A model generated the notes under the pieces. That model was not told where the DNA came from. It made no database searches and saw nothing but the letters and a program-made list of their open reading frames with translations. A program made the position numbers and the translations under genes. DNA of 63,083 nt from Oscillospiraceae bacterium (GTDB taxonomy: Bacteria; Bacillota; Clostridia; Oscillospirales; Oscillospiraceae): NCBI GenBank assembly GCA_017416445.1, contig JAFQCJ010000034.1, positions 1-63,083 on the forward strand. The letters run 5' to 3'. This document shows positions 35,210 to 42,917 of this stretch, one piece after another. How positions within the stretch are numbered: position 1 is the first letter of the stretch; every line of letters begins with the position of its first letter.

Positions 35210-36091
35210 ATGTACGAACTGCATCAAGTGGGATCTGTGAGCTATTATCTGGAGAGCCCGGCCAAAATCGGCATTTACCGCCCCGAGGGCAGCGATGAGG
35301 TCTATCTCATTGACAGCGGGTCGGACAAGGATGCCGGACGCCGCACCCGTAAGGTGCTGGATGAGCAGGGCTGGCGCTGCCGCGGTATTCTGGTGACCCA
35401 CTCCAACGCCGATCATGTGGGAGGATGTGCCTATCTCCAGAAGCAGTACAGCTGCCCCGTGTTCGCCGCCGGTATCGAGGGTGCCATCACCGCCTATCCC
35501 GAGCTGGAGCCCGCCTTCCTCTACGGAGGCTTCCCTTATAAGGAGCTGCGCCATAAGTTCCTGATGGCCCAGCCCAGCGAGGTAACACCCTTCACCGACC
35601 CGGCATTCCCTTCCGAGGTGCAGGTCATCCCCCTGAACGGTCACTTCTTCCATCAGGTGGGCTTCCTGCTGCCGGACGGAACGGCATTTATCGCCGATTG
35701 CCTGTCCTCCCGGGAGACCATTGAGAAGTACCGCGTGGGATTTATCTATGATGTGGCGGCCTATCTGGACACCCTCCGCAAGCTGCCGGAGCTGGGTGCC
35801 AGGGTCTATGTCCCCAGTCACGCCGCCCCTGCCGAGGATATTGCGCCCCTTGCCGATTTCAATATTGCCGCCACCGAGGAAATTGCCGAACACATTGTGG
35901 CGTTCTGCGCCGACGGCACGACTTGGGAGGATCTGCTGTACAAGCTATTTGAGGACTACGACCTCGAGATGACGCACCAGCAGTATGTCCTCATTGGCAG
36001 CACCGTACGGTCTTATTTAAGCTACCTCAAGGAGAGGGGACGGCTGGAAGTTCGGATCGAGGGCAAACGCGTCATGTGGTATGCCGTGTAA
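35210..36091 (+). CDS. MBL-fold metallohydrolase with altered metal motif
   Basis: A 293-residue metallo-beta-lactamase-fold protein. The signature reads VTHSNADHVGG, with Asn where the second His of HxHxDH normally stands; LNGHFFHQVGF, IADCLSS and SHAAP supply the later metal ligands. The last 70 residues form a helical, winged-helix-like tail (HQQYVLIGSTVRSYLSYLKERG). This resembles the MBL family with a C-terminal helical domain found in Clostridia; the substrate is unknown. The ATG at 35210 follows AAAGGAG. It starts 21 bp after ftsK and ends at a bidirectional terminator. Confidence 0.82.
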   Translation: MYELHQVGSVSYYLESPAKIGIYRPEGSDEVYLIDSGSDKDAGRRTRKVLDEQGWRCRGILVTHSNADHVGGCAYLQKQYSCPVFAAGIEGAITAYPELEPAFLYGGFPYKELRHKFLMAQPSEVTPFTDPAFPSEVQVIPLNGHFFHQVGFLLPDGTAFIADCLSSRETIEKYRVGFIYDVAAYLDTLRKLPELGARVYVPSHAAPAEDIAPLADFNIAATEEIAEHIVAFCADGTTWEDLLYKLFEDYDLEMTHQQYVLIGSTVRSYLSYLKERGRLEVRIEGKRVMWYAV

Positions 36092-36100
36092 AACAAGGTA

Positions 36101-36137
36101 AAAAGACACCCGAAACCAACTGTTTCGGGTGTCTTTT
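36101..36137. terminator. Bidirectional terminator between convergent genes
   Basis: A 16-bp stem (AAAAGACACCCGAAAC with its complement) around CAACT, A- and T-tracts on both sides. It serves the MBL gene (+) and the Na/Pi gene (-). Confidence 0.95.
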
Positions 36138-36151
36138 GCTGTTTTATTTCA

Positions 36152-37933
36152 TTACTTTAAGTCCTCATCGTCCACGATGAAGTAATCCTCCTCGTAGCGA
36201 TGGAGACGCTCGGCAAAGGCGGCGGACTCGCTGAGCTTGCCGGACTTGAGGGCGGAGAGGTACTCGTGTGCCTCCAGCTTGCCCTCGCTGACCTGCAGGA
36301 TCTCCACGGCTACATTGGAGCAGTGGTCGGCGGTGCGGCCAAAGGCGGTCAGCATATCCTCCACCACGAAGCCGTGCTCCACGGTGCAGATACCGTCGCG
36401 AAGGCGGCGGACATGACGGGACTTGATCTCACGGATAAGGGAGTTGACCACCTTTCGCAGAGGCTCAACTCTCATGGCCTCGTCGCGGTCAAAGGCGGCA
36501 TAGGCGCGGATCGTGCGCTCCACCACATCCTCCACAGCGCGGCGGAGAATGACCTGTTCCTCCTGTCCCTCGGGGGAGAAGACGATGCTCTTTTCGTGGA
36601 TCTCCTGTGCAGCTTTTGCCACCTCCATGGCGTGGTCGCCGATGCGCTCGATATCAGCGATGGAGTAGAGCAGCGTGTTGAGACTGCGGTTATCCTCCAC
36701 AGACAGATTCTCGCCGGAGAGTTTCAGGAGATAGGTGCCCAGTGCGTCCTCAAGACGGTCGGTCTCATCCTCCAGGGCGATGACCTTGTCGTAAATCTTC
36801 TGGTCATAGTTTTCCACCAACTTCATGGCATAGTGCATGGCGTCGGCGGCATCACGGCCCATCTTGGTAGCCACAGAGTGTGCCTGCTGAACGGCAACGG
36901 CGGGGGTAGCCAGCAGACGCTCATCCAGCAGCACAGGGGCCTGATGGACAGGCTCGGCGGGGATGAAGAGGTAGGCCAGCTTCACCAGCAAACCGTTTAA
37001 CGGCATCAGCACCGCGGTGGCACCCACATTGAAGAAGGTATGGATCACGGCGATGTCCCATGCCTTGGCGGTCTCCGCCAGGAAGGCCCAGTCGATAAAG
37101 AGGCCGAGACCATAGAAAATCACGGAGAAGAGGCACACACCCACCACATTGAAAAGGAGATGGACAAGGGCGGTGCGCCGTGCATTGCGGTTGGCACCGA
37201 TGGCGCCCATCATAGCGGTGATACAAGTACCGATGTTCTGACCCAAGATAATGGGGAGAGCCGCGCCGAAGGTCACCGCGCCGGTGGAGCACAGGCTCTG
37301 CAGAATACCTATCGAGGCGGAAGAGGACTGGATCAGCGCCGTCAGCAGCGCGCCGAAGACAATGCCGAGGATAGGGTTGGTGAAGGAGATCATCAGCTGG
37401 GCAAACCAGGGCTCGTTCTTTAAGAAAGCCATGGCGTCTCCCATTACATCCATACCGGTCATCAGGGCAAGGAAGCCCAGCGCGATCACGCCGATGCCCT
37501 TCTTCTTATCGCTTTTGGCGAACATAAAGAGGGCTGCGCCGATGATGCCCACCAGAGGGGCGAGGGTAGAGGGCTTGAAGAGGCTGATGATGAAGCTGTC
37601 GCCCTCCAGACCGGAGAGAGACAGGATCCAAGCGGTAACAGTCGTACCGATGTTGGAACCCATGATAACGCCTACTGCCTGCTTCAGCGTCATAATGCCG
37701 GAGTTGACGAAACCCACCACCATGACAGTGGTTGCCGAGGAGGACTGGATGACGGCGGTGACCGCCATGCCAAGCAGGAAGCCCTTAAACACATTGGAAC
37801 TCATCTTGGCCAGGATGGTCTGCAGCTTACCGCCTGCCTGACGCTCCAGTGCCTTGCCCATGGTATCCATACCGAAAAGGAACAGCGCAAGGCCGCCCAG
37901 CAGGGCTACGATGTTAAAAAAATACGATGTCAT
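36152..37933 (-). CDS. Na/Pi cotransporter with PhoU-like domain
   Basis: A 593-residue membrane transporter importing phosphate with sodium. Two inverted repeats carry the substrate-site motifs QSSSATT (residues 63-69) and QSSSASIG (near 205). About ten membrane helices reach residue 330. From about 345 a cytosolic PhoU-like helical domain follows (IADIERIGDHAMEVA near 420), typical of the NptA/YjbB group and probably used to gate transport by phosphate status. GAGGTAAG precedes the ATG and a clear promoter lies upstream. It is monocistronic. Confidence 0.92.
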   Translation of the reverse strand: MTSYFFNIVALLGGLALFLFGMDTMGKALERQAGGKLQTILAKMSSNVFKGFLLGMAVTAVIQSSSATTVMVVGFVNSGIMTLKQAVGVIMGSNIGTTVTAWILSLSGLEGDSFIISLFKPSTLAPLVGIIGAALFMFAKSDKKKGIGVIALGFLALMTGMDVMGDAMAFLKNEPWFAQLMISFTNPILGIVFGALLTALIQSSSASIGILQSLCSTGAVTFGAALPIILGQNIGTCITAMMGAIGANRNARRTALVHLLFNVVGVCLFSVIFYGLGLFIDWAFLAETAKAWDIAVIHTFFNVGATAVLMPLNGLLVKLAYLFIPAEPVHQAPVLLDERLLATPAVAVQQAHSVATKMGRDAADAMHYAMKLVENYDQKIYDKVIALEDETDRLEDALGTYLLKLSGENLSVEDNRSLNTLLYSIADIERIGDHAMEVAKAAQEIHEKSIVFSPEGQEEQVILRRAVEDVVERTIRAYAAFDRDEAMRVEPLRKVVNSLIREIKSRHVRRLRDGICTVEHGFVVEDMLTAFGRTADHCSNVAVEILQVSEGKLEAHEYLSALKSGKLSESAAFAERLHRYEEDYFIVDDEDLK

Positions 37934-37978
37934 TTGTTTTGCTTACCTCATTTAAATAAGATTTCCGCAAATTCCGTC

Positions 37979-38007
37979 TATATACATCATAAAGTAATTT
38001 TCGTCAA
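37979..38007 (-). promoter_or_regulatory. Promoter of the Na/Pi gene
   Basis: On the minus strand, TTGACG (38002-38007), 17-bp spacer, TATATA (37979-37984). Confidence 0.7.
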
Positions 38008-38047
38008 ATTACAAGAAAAAGATTGACAAATTTTGGTTAAAAAGCTG

Positions 38048-38094
38048 ACAATCCCTGTCCGCATTCCGTAAACGGAAGGGCGGACAGGGATTGT
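38048..38094 (-). terminator. Terminator of the MATE gene
   Basis: A 15-bp perfect stem (ACAATCCCTGTCCGC at 38048-38062 with its complement at 38080-38094) contains a second small hairpin TTCCG-TAAA-CGGAA in its loop. On the minus strand it is followed after a few bases by TTTTT. It also insulates the Na/Pi promoter. Confidence 0.85.
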
Positions 38095-38105
38095 GGGAAG
38101 CGTTG

Positions 38106-39509
38106 CTAATGTCGGAGGGTCAGGTGATAGTGTTTCAGATTGGCATCCCGCTTTTTGAGTCGGCGGAAGGCGATGGTGAGGCAGACGACATGCGCCAGAA
38201 AGGTCACTGTCCATGTGACAGGGTAGGAGAGATAGATGGTGTTCACCGTGTGGTAGCGGGGGATTTGAAACACAGTGGCGAGAATCACCAGACGCAATCC
38301 GCAGGCACCCAGCAGCGTCACCACCATCGGCAGCACCGAGTAGCCGATGCCGCGAATAGAGCCGACAATGGAGTCCATCAGCGCACCGAGGATATAGGGC
38401 AGCGCTACAAAGCCGAGACGCACCATACCGGCGGCGATGACGGCGGGAGAGGTACTGTAGATGCCCAGCAATGTTTCGCCCAGCAGATATGCCCCCACAC
38501 CCAGAACCAGTGCCGTTGTCGCTGCGCACAGGACGCAGCGGATGGCAATGGGCCGGAGCCGCTCCCAGTGGCCTGCACCGTAGTTCTGACTGGTAAAGGC
38601 CACATTGGCCTGATAAAAGGCGTTGAAGGCGGCGAGGATGAAGCCCTCAATGTTGGCAGCGGCGGTGTTGCCGGAGATGACCGTTTCGCCAAAGCTGTTA
38701 ATGGCGGACTGAATGATGACATTGGACAGGGCAAAGGCGGTGCTCTGCAGTCCTGAGGGGATACCGATGGCCGCTACCTGTCTGAGGCGCAGCCTGTCTA
38801 TGCTCAAAGCACGGAGGTCAAGGCGGATATCGCTCTCCTCGCGGCAGAGGCAGCGCACTACCAGCACTGCCGAGAGGCACTGGGAGATGACCGTGGCCAG
38901 TGCTACGCCCGCCACATCCATGGAAAAGCAGATGACGAAAATAAGGTTGAGGCCCACATTCACCACGCCGGAAACCAGCAGGAACACCAGCGGACGCCGC
39001 GTGTCACCAATGGAGCGCAGCAGTGCCGCACCAAAATTGTAGACCATGGTGGCAGGCATGCCGAGGAAGTAGATGCGCAGGTACAGCGTCGACAGGGGCA
39101 GAATGGCGGGAGGCACCTGCATCAGACGCAGCAGCGGCGCAGCGGCAAAAAAGCCCACCAGCGCCAGAAACAGACCGCTGATGAGAGCCAGAAGCATGGA
39201 GGTATGCACCGTGGAGCGGACGGCCTCCCGGTTCTGCGCTCCCACGAAGCGGGCAGCGAGAATGTTGGTGCCTACACTCAAACCAATGAAGAGGTTCACC
39301 AACAGGTTGATAAGGGAGGTGTTGGAGCCCACGGCGGCCAGAGAGTTGTCTCCCGCCCAGCGGCCTACCACCACAATGTCGGCGGCGTTGAACAGCAGCT
39401 GCAGTATGCCGGAGGCCGCCAGCGGCAGAGCGAAAGTCAGGATCTTCTTCAGCAGCGGCCCCGAGCACATATCAATTTCATGGGAACGGGCAGCATGCAG
39501 CTTTCCCAC
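38106..39509 (-). CDS. MATE-family efflux transporter
   Basis: A 467-residue polytopic membrane protein of the multidrug and toxin extrusion family, exporting organic cations or drugs against sodium or protons. Twelve hydrophobic segments occur, with typical motifs ADIVVVGRWAGDNSLAAVGS in the first half and a related one around GNTAAANIEGFILAAFNAF in the second. The start is GTG at 39509, ten bases after AAAGGAG; the nearby ATG is in another frame and leads to a stop after 13 codons. The gene is transcribed divergently from the small gene at 39631. Confidence 0.92.
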   Translation of the reverse strand: MGKLHAARSHEIDMCSGPLLKKILTFALPLAASGILQLLFNAADIVVVGRWAGDNSLAAVGSNTSLINLLVNLFIGLSVGTNILAARFVGAQNREAVRSTVHTSMLLALISGLFLALVGFFAAAPLLRLMQVPPAILPLSTLYLRIYFLGMPATMVYNFGAALLRSIGDTRRPLVFLLVSGVVNVGLNLIFVICFSMDVAGVALATVISQCLSAVLVVRCLCREESDIRLDLRALSIDRLRLRQVAAIGIPSGLQSTAFALSNVIIQSAINSFGETVISGNTAAANIEGFILAAFNAFYQANVAFTSQNYGAGHWERLRPIAIRCVLCAATTALVLGVGAYLLGETLLGIYSTSPAVIAAGMVRLGFVALPYILGALMDSIVGSIRGIGYSVLPMVVTLLGACGLRLVILATVFQIPRYHTVNTIYLSYPVTWTVTFLAHVVCLTIAFRRLKKRDANLKHYHLTLRH

Positions 39510-39561
39510 AGACGGTCATCTCCTTTGTGGTATGGTTGAGGCGGAGTTTCCGCTATGGCTC

Positions 39562-39613
39562 AATATAGCACAACTATATTTCCCTTGCAAGAGGGGAGGG
39601 GAAATGATAAAAT
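39562..39613. promoter_or_regulatory. Divergent promoters sharing one palindromic -35 box
   Basis: TTGCAA (39585-39590) is its own reverse complement. Rightward, it is followed after 17 bp by TAAAAT (39608-39613) for the small gene. Leftward, after 17 bp, comes TATATT (39562-39567 on the minus strand) for the MATE gene. Both promoters therefore use the same hexamer, so only one polymerase can occupy the site at a time. Confidence 0.65.
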
Positions 39614-39630
39614 AGAAAAGAGGTGATGGT

Positions 39631-39888
39631 ATGGAAAAGCAGACCAATGGAACAGTGGTGTCGGTGGCAAAGCAATGGTGGCTGAAGGTCAACACCAAAG
39701 CGGTGCGCCTTGGTCCTGCGGACGGTGCTATTTTTCCCCATATCGTGAAGGTGGCCTACACGGTGGAGGGCAGAGAGTACATTAAGCGCAAGTGGTTTCC
39801 CGCAGGTTGCCCCACGCCCTTTATGGGCAGCGCCGTAACGGTGACCTATGATGCAGACAAGCCCTCCAAGGCAAAAATTTTTGAATAA
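39631..39888 (+). CDS. Small conserved protein of unknown function
   Basis: An 85-residue basic protein with probable all-beta fold (VKVAYTVEGREYIKRKWFPAG, then GSAVTVTYDADKPSKAKIF). It has no signal peptide or membrane helix. I recall similar short proteins in Oscillospiraceae, some of them labelled as sugar-transport proteins, but nothing in the sequence supports transport. GAGGTGATGGT precedes the ATG. It has its own promoter and terminator. Confidence 0.65.
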   Translation: MEKQTNGTVVSVAKQWWLKVNTKAVRLGPADGAIFPHIVKVAYTVEGREYIKRKWFPAGCPTPFMGSAVTVTYDADKPSKAKIFE

Positions 39889-39892
39889 AGAT

Positions 39893-39927
39893 AAAACAGA
39901 GCATCCCACGGGATGCTCTGTTGTTTT
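39893..39927. terminator. Bidirectional terminator
   Basis: AACAGAGCATCCC pairs with GGGATGCTCTGTT, flanked by A and T tracts. It serves the small gene (+) and the exchanger (-). Confidence 0.9.
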
Positions 39928-39937
39928 GCCTTAAATA

Positions 39938-40957
39938 TTACAGGAAAAACTGCAGGGAGAGGAAAGCGGCGTAGATACCCAGCAGCACGATACCCTGCCA
40001 GCGGGAGAGCTTCTGACGGATGAGAGCAGGGACGGTAAGCAGTACCATCACCAACAGTACTATCGGCAGATCCAGTACCAACGAGGAGTTGATGCCACCG
40101 ATAGTGCCGGACAGTGGTAGTGCAAAGGGGCTTATGGTAATGGCGGCACCGCTGACCAGCACCAAATTGAAAAGGTTGGCTCCAATAACATTGCCCAGAG
40201 AGAGGGAGCCGTGTCCTTTCAAAAGTGCGGTAATAGCAGTAACCAACTCAGGGAGAGAGGTTCCCAGTGCCACAATGGTGAGACCGATGACCTTTTCCGA
40301 TATCCCCAATGCCTGCGCCACAATGATGGCATTGTCTACCAACAGATTGGCGCCCAGTGCAATGAAGGCTGCACCGACGATCAGTAGCAGGATATCCTTC
40401 CCCAGCTTGTCTTTTGTGCCGCTGTGCTCCGACTCCACGGTGTAGTCCTCACCGCTTTGCTCCTCCAGTGCCGCTTCCGTCACGGGAGGCGCTACCTCAG
40501 GCGCATCGGCCTTCATTCGCACTACGGTGGCGACCATATACACTACGAACAGTCCCAGCAGTACGATACCGATGGCGCGGGAGAAGGAACCTAAGACATA
40601 GGCGGCGAATCCGTAAACAGCGGCGGCAATAAAGAAGAAAACCACCGGAAGTACAAGGCTCTTCCTTGCAGCAATACCGGGTTTCACTGCTACGGTGATA
40701 GCGGCAATGAGGGCGGTGTTGCATATGATGGAGCCCAAAGCGTTGCCATAGGCAATGGAGCCACTGCCCATGAGTGCTGCGTCTACAGATACCATTACCT
40801 CGGGCAGCGTCGTGCCGATAGACACCACCGTTGCACCGATGAGAATCTCGGGCAGATAGAAGCGGCGTGCGATGCCGGAGGCACCGTCCACGAACCAATC
40901 ACCGCCCTTAATAAGCAGCGCAAAACCGATGAGGAGCAATAAGATAGGAATCCACAT
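39938..40957 (-). CDS. Na/Ca exchanger-family antiporter (YrbG-like)
   Basis: A 339-residue membrane antiporter of the CaCA superfamily exchanging calcium for sodium or protons. The two alpha repeats are GTTLPEVMVSVDAAL with YGNALGSIICNTAL (about residues 48-85) and GTSLPELVTAITALL with LGNVIGANLFNLVLV (second half). Ten to eleven membrane helices are visible, with an acidic cytosolic loop (about 150-190) joining the halves. AAAGGAGG precedes the ATG. Confidence 0.93.
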   Translation of the reverse strand: MWIPILLLLIGFALLIKGGDWFVDGASGIARRFYLPEILIGATVVSIGTTLPEVMVSVDAALMGSGSIAYGNALGSIICNTALIAAITVAVKPGIAARKSLVLPVVFFFIAAAVYGFAAYVLGSFSRAIGIVLLGLFVVYMVATVVRMKADAPEVAPPVTEAALEEQSGEDYTVESEHSGTKDKLGKDILLLIVGAAFIALGANLLVDNAIIVAQALGISEKVIGLTIVALGTSLPELVTAITALLKGHGSLSLGNVIGANLFNLVLVSGAAITISPFALPLSGTIGGINSSLVLDLPIVLLVMVLLTVPALIRQKLSRWQGIVLLGIYAAFLSLQFFL

Positions 40958-41099
40958 AGACGAGCCTCCTTTGCAGAATGTGTTTTTTATAGTATACCTA
41001 TAAGGACACGGATTGAATATGGTATTTGCAACAAAATAGAAAACTGCGGACAGCCACGGCGCTGCGGCAGGAGTAAGCGGAGCAGCATAGAAGAAGAGA

Positions 41100-41132
41100 A
41101 AAAAGCGACAGCCTTCAAAGACTGTCGCTTTT
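41100..41132 (-). terminator. Terminator of the tRNA-Ser operon
   Basis: AAAAGCGACAG pairs with CTGTCGCTTTT and, read on the minus strand, is followed by TTTTTTC. It lies directly after the CCA end of tRNA-Ser(GCT). The remaining 140 bp up to the exchanger gene show no clear feature apart from a TATACT-like box near its start. Confidence 0.85.
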
Positions 41133-41224
41133 TGGCGCAGAAGGAGGGATTTGAACCCTCGCGCGGCTTTTGACCGCCTACTCCCTTAGCAGGGGAGCCC
41201 CTTCGGCCACTTGGGTACTTCTGC
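41133..41224 (-). tRNA. tRNA-Ser (GCU anticodon)
   Basis: 92 bases including the encoded CCA. Acceptor GCAGAAG/CTTCTGC with G73, a D-arm, an anticodon arm CTCCC-CTGCTAA-GGGAG (anticodon GCT in DNA), a long variable arm and a T-arm with GGTTCAAATCC. The long variable arm confirms a class II tRNA. It is read together with tRNA-Ser(UGA) upstream. Confidence 0.95.
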
Positions 41225-41238
41225 AGACAGTATAAAAT

Positions 41239-41326
41239 TGGCGGAGAGAGTGGGATTCGAACCCACGGATGCTTTCACACCGCCGGTTTTCAAGACCGGT
41301 GCTTTCGACCACTCAGCCATCTCTCC
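41239..41326 (-). tRNA. tRNA-Ser (UGA anticodon)
   Basis: 88 bases including CCA. Acceptor GGAGAGA/TCTCTCC with G73, anticodon arm CCGGT-CTTGAAA-ACCGG (anticodon TGA in DNA), long variable arm, T-arm GGTTCGAATCC. First gene of a two-tRNA operon. Confidence 0.96.
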
Positions 41327-41365
41327 GTATGTGAAAACGCCCTTTTTATCCCAAACGCAGGATAT

Positions 41366-41394
41366 AGAATACCATATCCACCCCCGCTTGTCAA
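41366..41394 (-). promoter_or_regulatory. Promoter of the tRNA-Ser operon
   Basis: Minus strand TTGACA (41389-41394), 17-bp spacer, TATTCT (41366-41371), 40 bp before the mature 5' end of tRNA-Ser(UGA). Confidence 0.8.
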
Positions 41395-41445
41395 GGTAAA
41401 AGCCGCACCCACAGAAAATTTTTTCAAATTTTTTGAAATTAGGGC

Positions 41446-41474
41446 TTGCAAAATGACAAAAGGTGTGGTACTAT
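41446..41474 (+). promoter_or_regulatory. Promoter of tRNA-Pro
   Basis: TTGCAA (41446-41451), 17-bp spacer, TACTAT (41469-41474), about 30 bp before the tRNA. Confidence 0.7.
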
Positions 41475-41505
41475 AACAAAGCTGTCTGACAGCGCAAGAG
41501 AATAT

Positions 41506-41582
41506 CCGGGTGTGGCGAAGTTTGGTATCGCGCTTGAATGGGGTTCAAGAGGCCTTGAGTTCGAATCTCAACACTCGGACCA
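41506..41582 (+). tRNA. tRNA-Pro (GGG anticodon); integration site
   Basis: 77 bases with encoded CCA. Acceptor CCGGGTG/CACTCGG (one G-T pair), anticodon arm CTTGA-ATGGGGT-TCAAG giving anticodon GGG, T-arm GAGTTCGAATCTC. The last 20 bases plus the following terminator are repeated perfectly at 54217-54271, marking this gene as the probable attachment site of the island to its right; the intact gene is retained here. Confidence 0.95.
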
Positions 41583-41617
41583 CGACGGAATATCCGCAAG
41601 GATATTCCGTCTTTTTT
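41563..41617 (+). repeat. Left 55-bp direct repeat (attL-like)
   Basis: It starts with GAATCTCAACACTCGGACCA (tRNA-Pro 3' end) and continues through the complete terminator to CTTTTTT. Identical over 55 bp to 54217-54271. Confidence 0.9.
41584..41617 (+). terminator. Terminator of tRNA-Pro
   Basis: GACGGAATATCC pairs with GGATATTCCGTC around GCAA, then TTTTTT. The same terminator recurs at 54238-54272. Confidence 0.95.
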
Positions 41618-41670
41618 GTTTTGGTGAATTATACTATCAAGTGCAAAGACTGCGGTTAAAAGGTGACCAG

Positions 41671-41709
41671 ATGAAAATATTTGTGAGGTGTGAAGAGTCC
41701 TCTCGATGA
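41671..41709 (+). pseudogene. Possible relic of a phage-type methyltransferase start
   Basis: A 12-codon frame, MKIFVRCEESSR then stop, follows AAGGTGA just inside the left repeat. It resembles the first residues of phage-encoded DNA cytosine methylases (typically MKVLVACEESQRV). Eight or so matching residues are too few to prove descent. If real, it is the only trace of phage genes in the island. Confidence 0.2.
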
Positions 41710-41741
41710 AAAGGCGTGCAATGAATCAAATTATAGTAGAC

Positions 41742-41786
41742 AAAACCCGCTATGGCGCAGTGCAGCACCGTAGCGGGTTTAGTATT
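41742..41786 (-). terminator. Terminator of the DeoR-family gene
   Basis: AAACCCGCTA pairs with TAGCGGGTTT around an 18-base loop that can itself fold. On the minus strand the stem is followed by TGTC, giving only a weak U-run. Confidence 0.65.
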
Positions 41787-41795
41787 TTGGATAGA

Positions 41796-42584
41796 TTACT
41801 CCAGCGGAGCGATGATGACCTCCACGCCGTTGTCGCGGAGATATTTCACATCTTCCGGCGGTGCGGCAGGGTCGGTGACCACGGTGGTCAGCTGCTTGGT
41901 CTGACAGATGGGTGCGCTGGCATTGGCGTAGAACTTGGTGTGGTCCAGTGCGGCAATGACGATCTTGGAGCGATCGACGATGGTCTTTTTCAGCATGGCC
42001 GTCTCCATAGAGCATTCACGCAGCCCCCAAGAGGGGATGAAGCCGTCGGAGGAGAGAACACACACATCAATGCTGGGGAAGAAAGCCAGTGCCTCGGAGG
42101 CGATGATGCCGGCGGTACCAAGCAAATCATATTTAACGATGCCGCCGATGCAATAGATCTGCAGATCGGGGTAACTGCCCAACAACAGAGCAGTACGTAA
42201 AGAGTTGGTGAGGATCGTTAGATCCTTACGGTTGGTGAGGAGTTTGGCTACTTCGTGGACCGTTGTACCGTTGTCGATAAAAACGGTGCAGGCCTCGGGG
42301 ATCTTTTCAGCTACTTTCTTGGCGATAGCCTGCTTTTCCCGCTGACTGCTGTCGGCACGGGAGGTCCAAAGGGGGACTGTTTCCGTGGTGCGCTTCTGAT
42401 TTGTGCCGTCGATCAATTCAGCACCGCCGTAGATCCTGCGGATTATCCCCTCGGATTCCAACCGATCCAGATCACGGCGGATGGTGGCGATGGAGACACC
42501 GAAGGTTTCTGCCAACTCATTGTTGTTAATGTACTGGTTTTGCATCAAAAGATGCTTAATTTGTGTAAGTCTGTCCTGTTTCAT
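41796..42584 (-). CDS. DeoR/GlpR-family transcriptional repressor
   Basis: A 262-residue regulator. The N-terminal winged helix-turn-helix (residues 1-60) contains NNNELAETFGVSIATIRRDLDRLESEG with the DeoR signature ending in GGAEL. The rest is a sugar-phosphate isomerase-like sensor domain (FIDNGTTVHEVA; ILTNSLRTALLL; SSDGFIPSWG). Family members are released from DNA by a phosphorylated sugar or polyol. The ATG at 42584 follows GGGGA; a longer start at 42653 would overlap the promoter. Divergent transcription from the catabolic operon and operator-like repeats between them indicate that it represses both. Confidence 0.92.
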   Translation of the reverse strand: MKQDRLTQIKHLLMQNQYINNNELAETFGVSIATIRRDLDRLESEGIIRRIYGGAELIDGTNQKRTTETVPLWTSRADSSQREKQAIAKKVAEKIPEACTVFIDNGTTVHEVAKLLTNRKDLTILTNSLRTALLLGSYPDLQIYCIGGIVKYDLLGTAGIIASEALAFFPSIDVCVLSSDGFIPSWGLRECSMETAMLKKTIVDRSKIVIAALDHTKFYANASAPICQTKQLTTVVTDPAAPPEDVKYLRDNGVEVIIAPLE

Positions 42585-42643
42585 TTTGTTGTCCCCACAA
42601 TACTCAGTAAAATATGCACAGATCAAGCGGTGCATACGGCTAA

Positions 42644-42672
42644 AGTATAACATCGATCATTTTTCGTGTCAA
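42644..42672 (-). promoter_or_regulatory. Promoter of the DeoR gene with internal operator
   Basis: Minus strand TTGACA (42667-42672), 17-bp spacer, TATACT (42644-42649). The spacer contains AAAAATGATCG, which is repeated at 42709-42719, so autorepression is likely. Confidence 0.8.
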
Positions 42673-42708
42673 CCTTGCAAAACGAACATTTTATGAAAGA
42701 GGTTTACA

Positions 42709-42869
42709 AAAAATGATCGTTTCAAAAGGTGAAAACGCCGAAAAACAAGGCGTTTTTTGTTCATTTTAGTAGAAAACACTGTAAAAAGAGAAAACAACAT
42801 TGACAAACGAGCAAATGGGGGCTACACTGAATTTACAAAAAACAAACATGTTTATGAGCGAAACGATCA
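42709..42869 (+). promoter_or_regulatory. Operator-like repeats, insulator hairpin and promoter of the catabolic operon
   Basis: TGATCGTTTC (42714-42723) and its exact inverse GAAACGATCA (42860-42869) flank the promoter TTGACA (42800-42805)-17 bp-TACACT (42823-42828). A terminator-like hairpin GAAAACGCC/GGCGTTTTT (42731-42758) separates this promoter from the upstream site. With the AAAAATGATCG in the DeoR promoter there are three related sites, a plausible looping repressor arrangement. These elements fill the 333-bp gap between the divergent genes. Confidence 0.6.
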
Positions 42870-42917
42870 GAATTTTTGCATAGAAGCAAGAAAGCTGGTC
42901 GATGAAAGGATACCCTT

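Noticed and set aside
41041..41099. GC-rich stretch between the exchanger gene and the tRNA terminator as an RNA gene
   Set aside because: No stable conserved fold, promoter or recognisable family could be seen.
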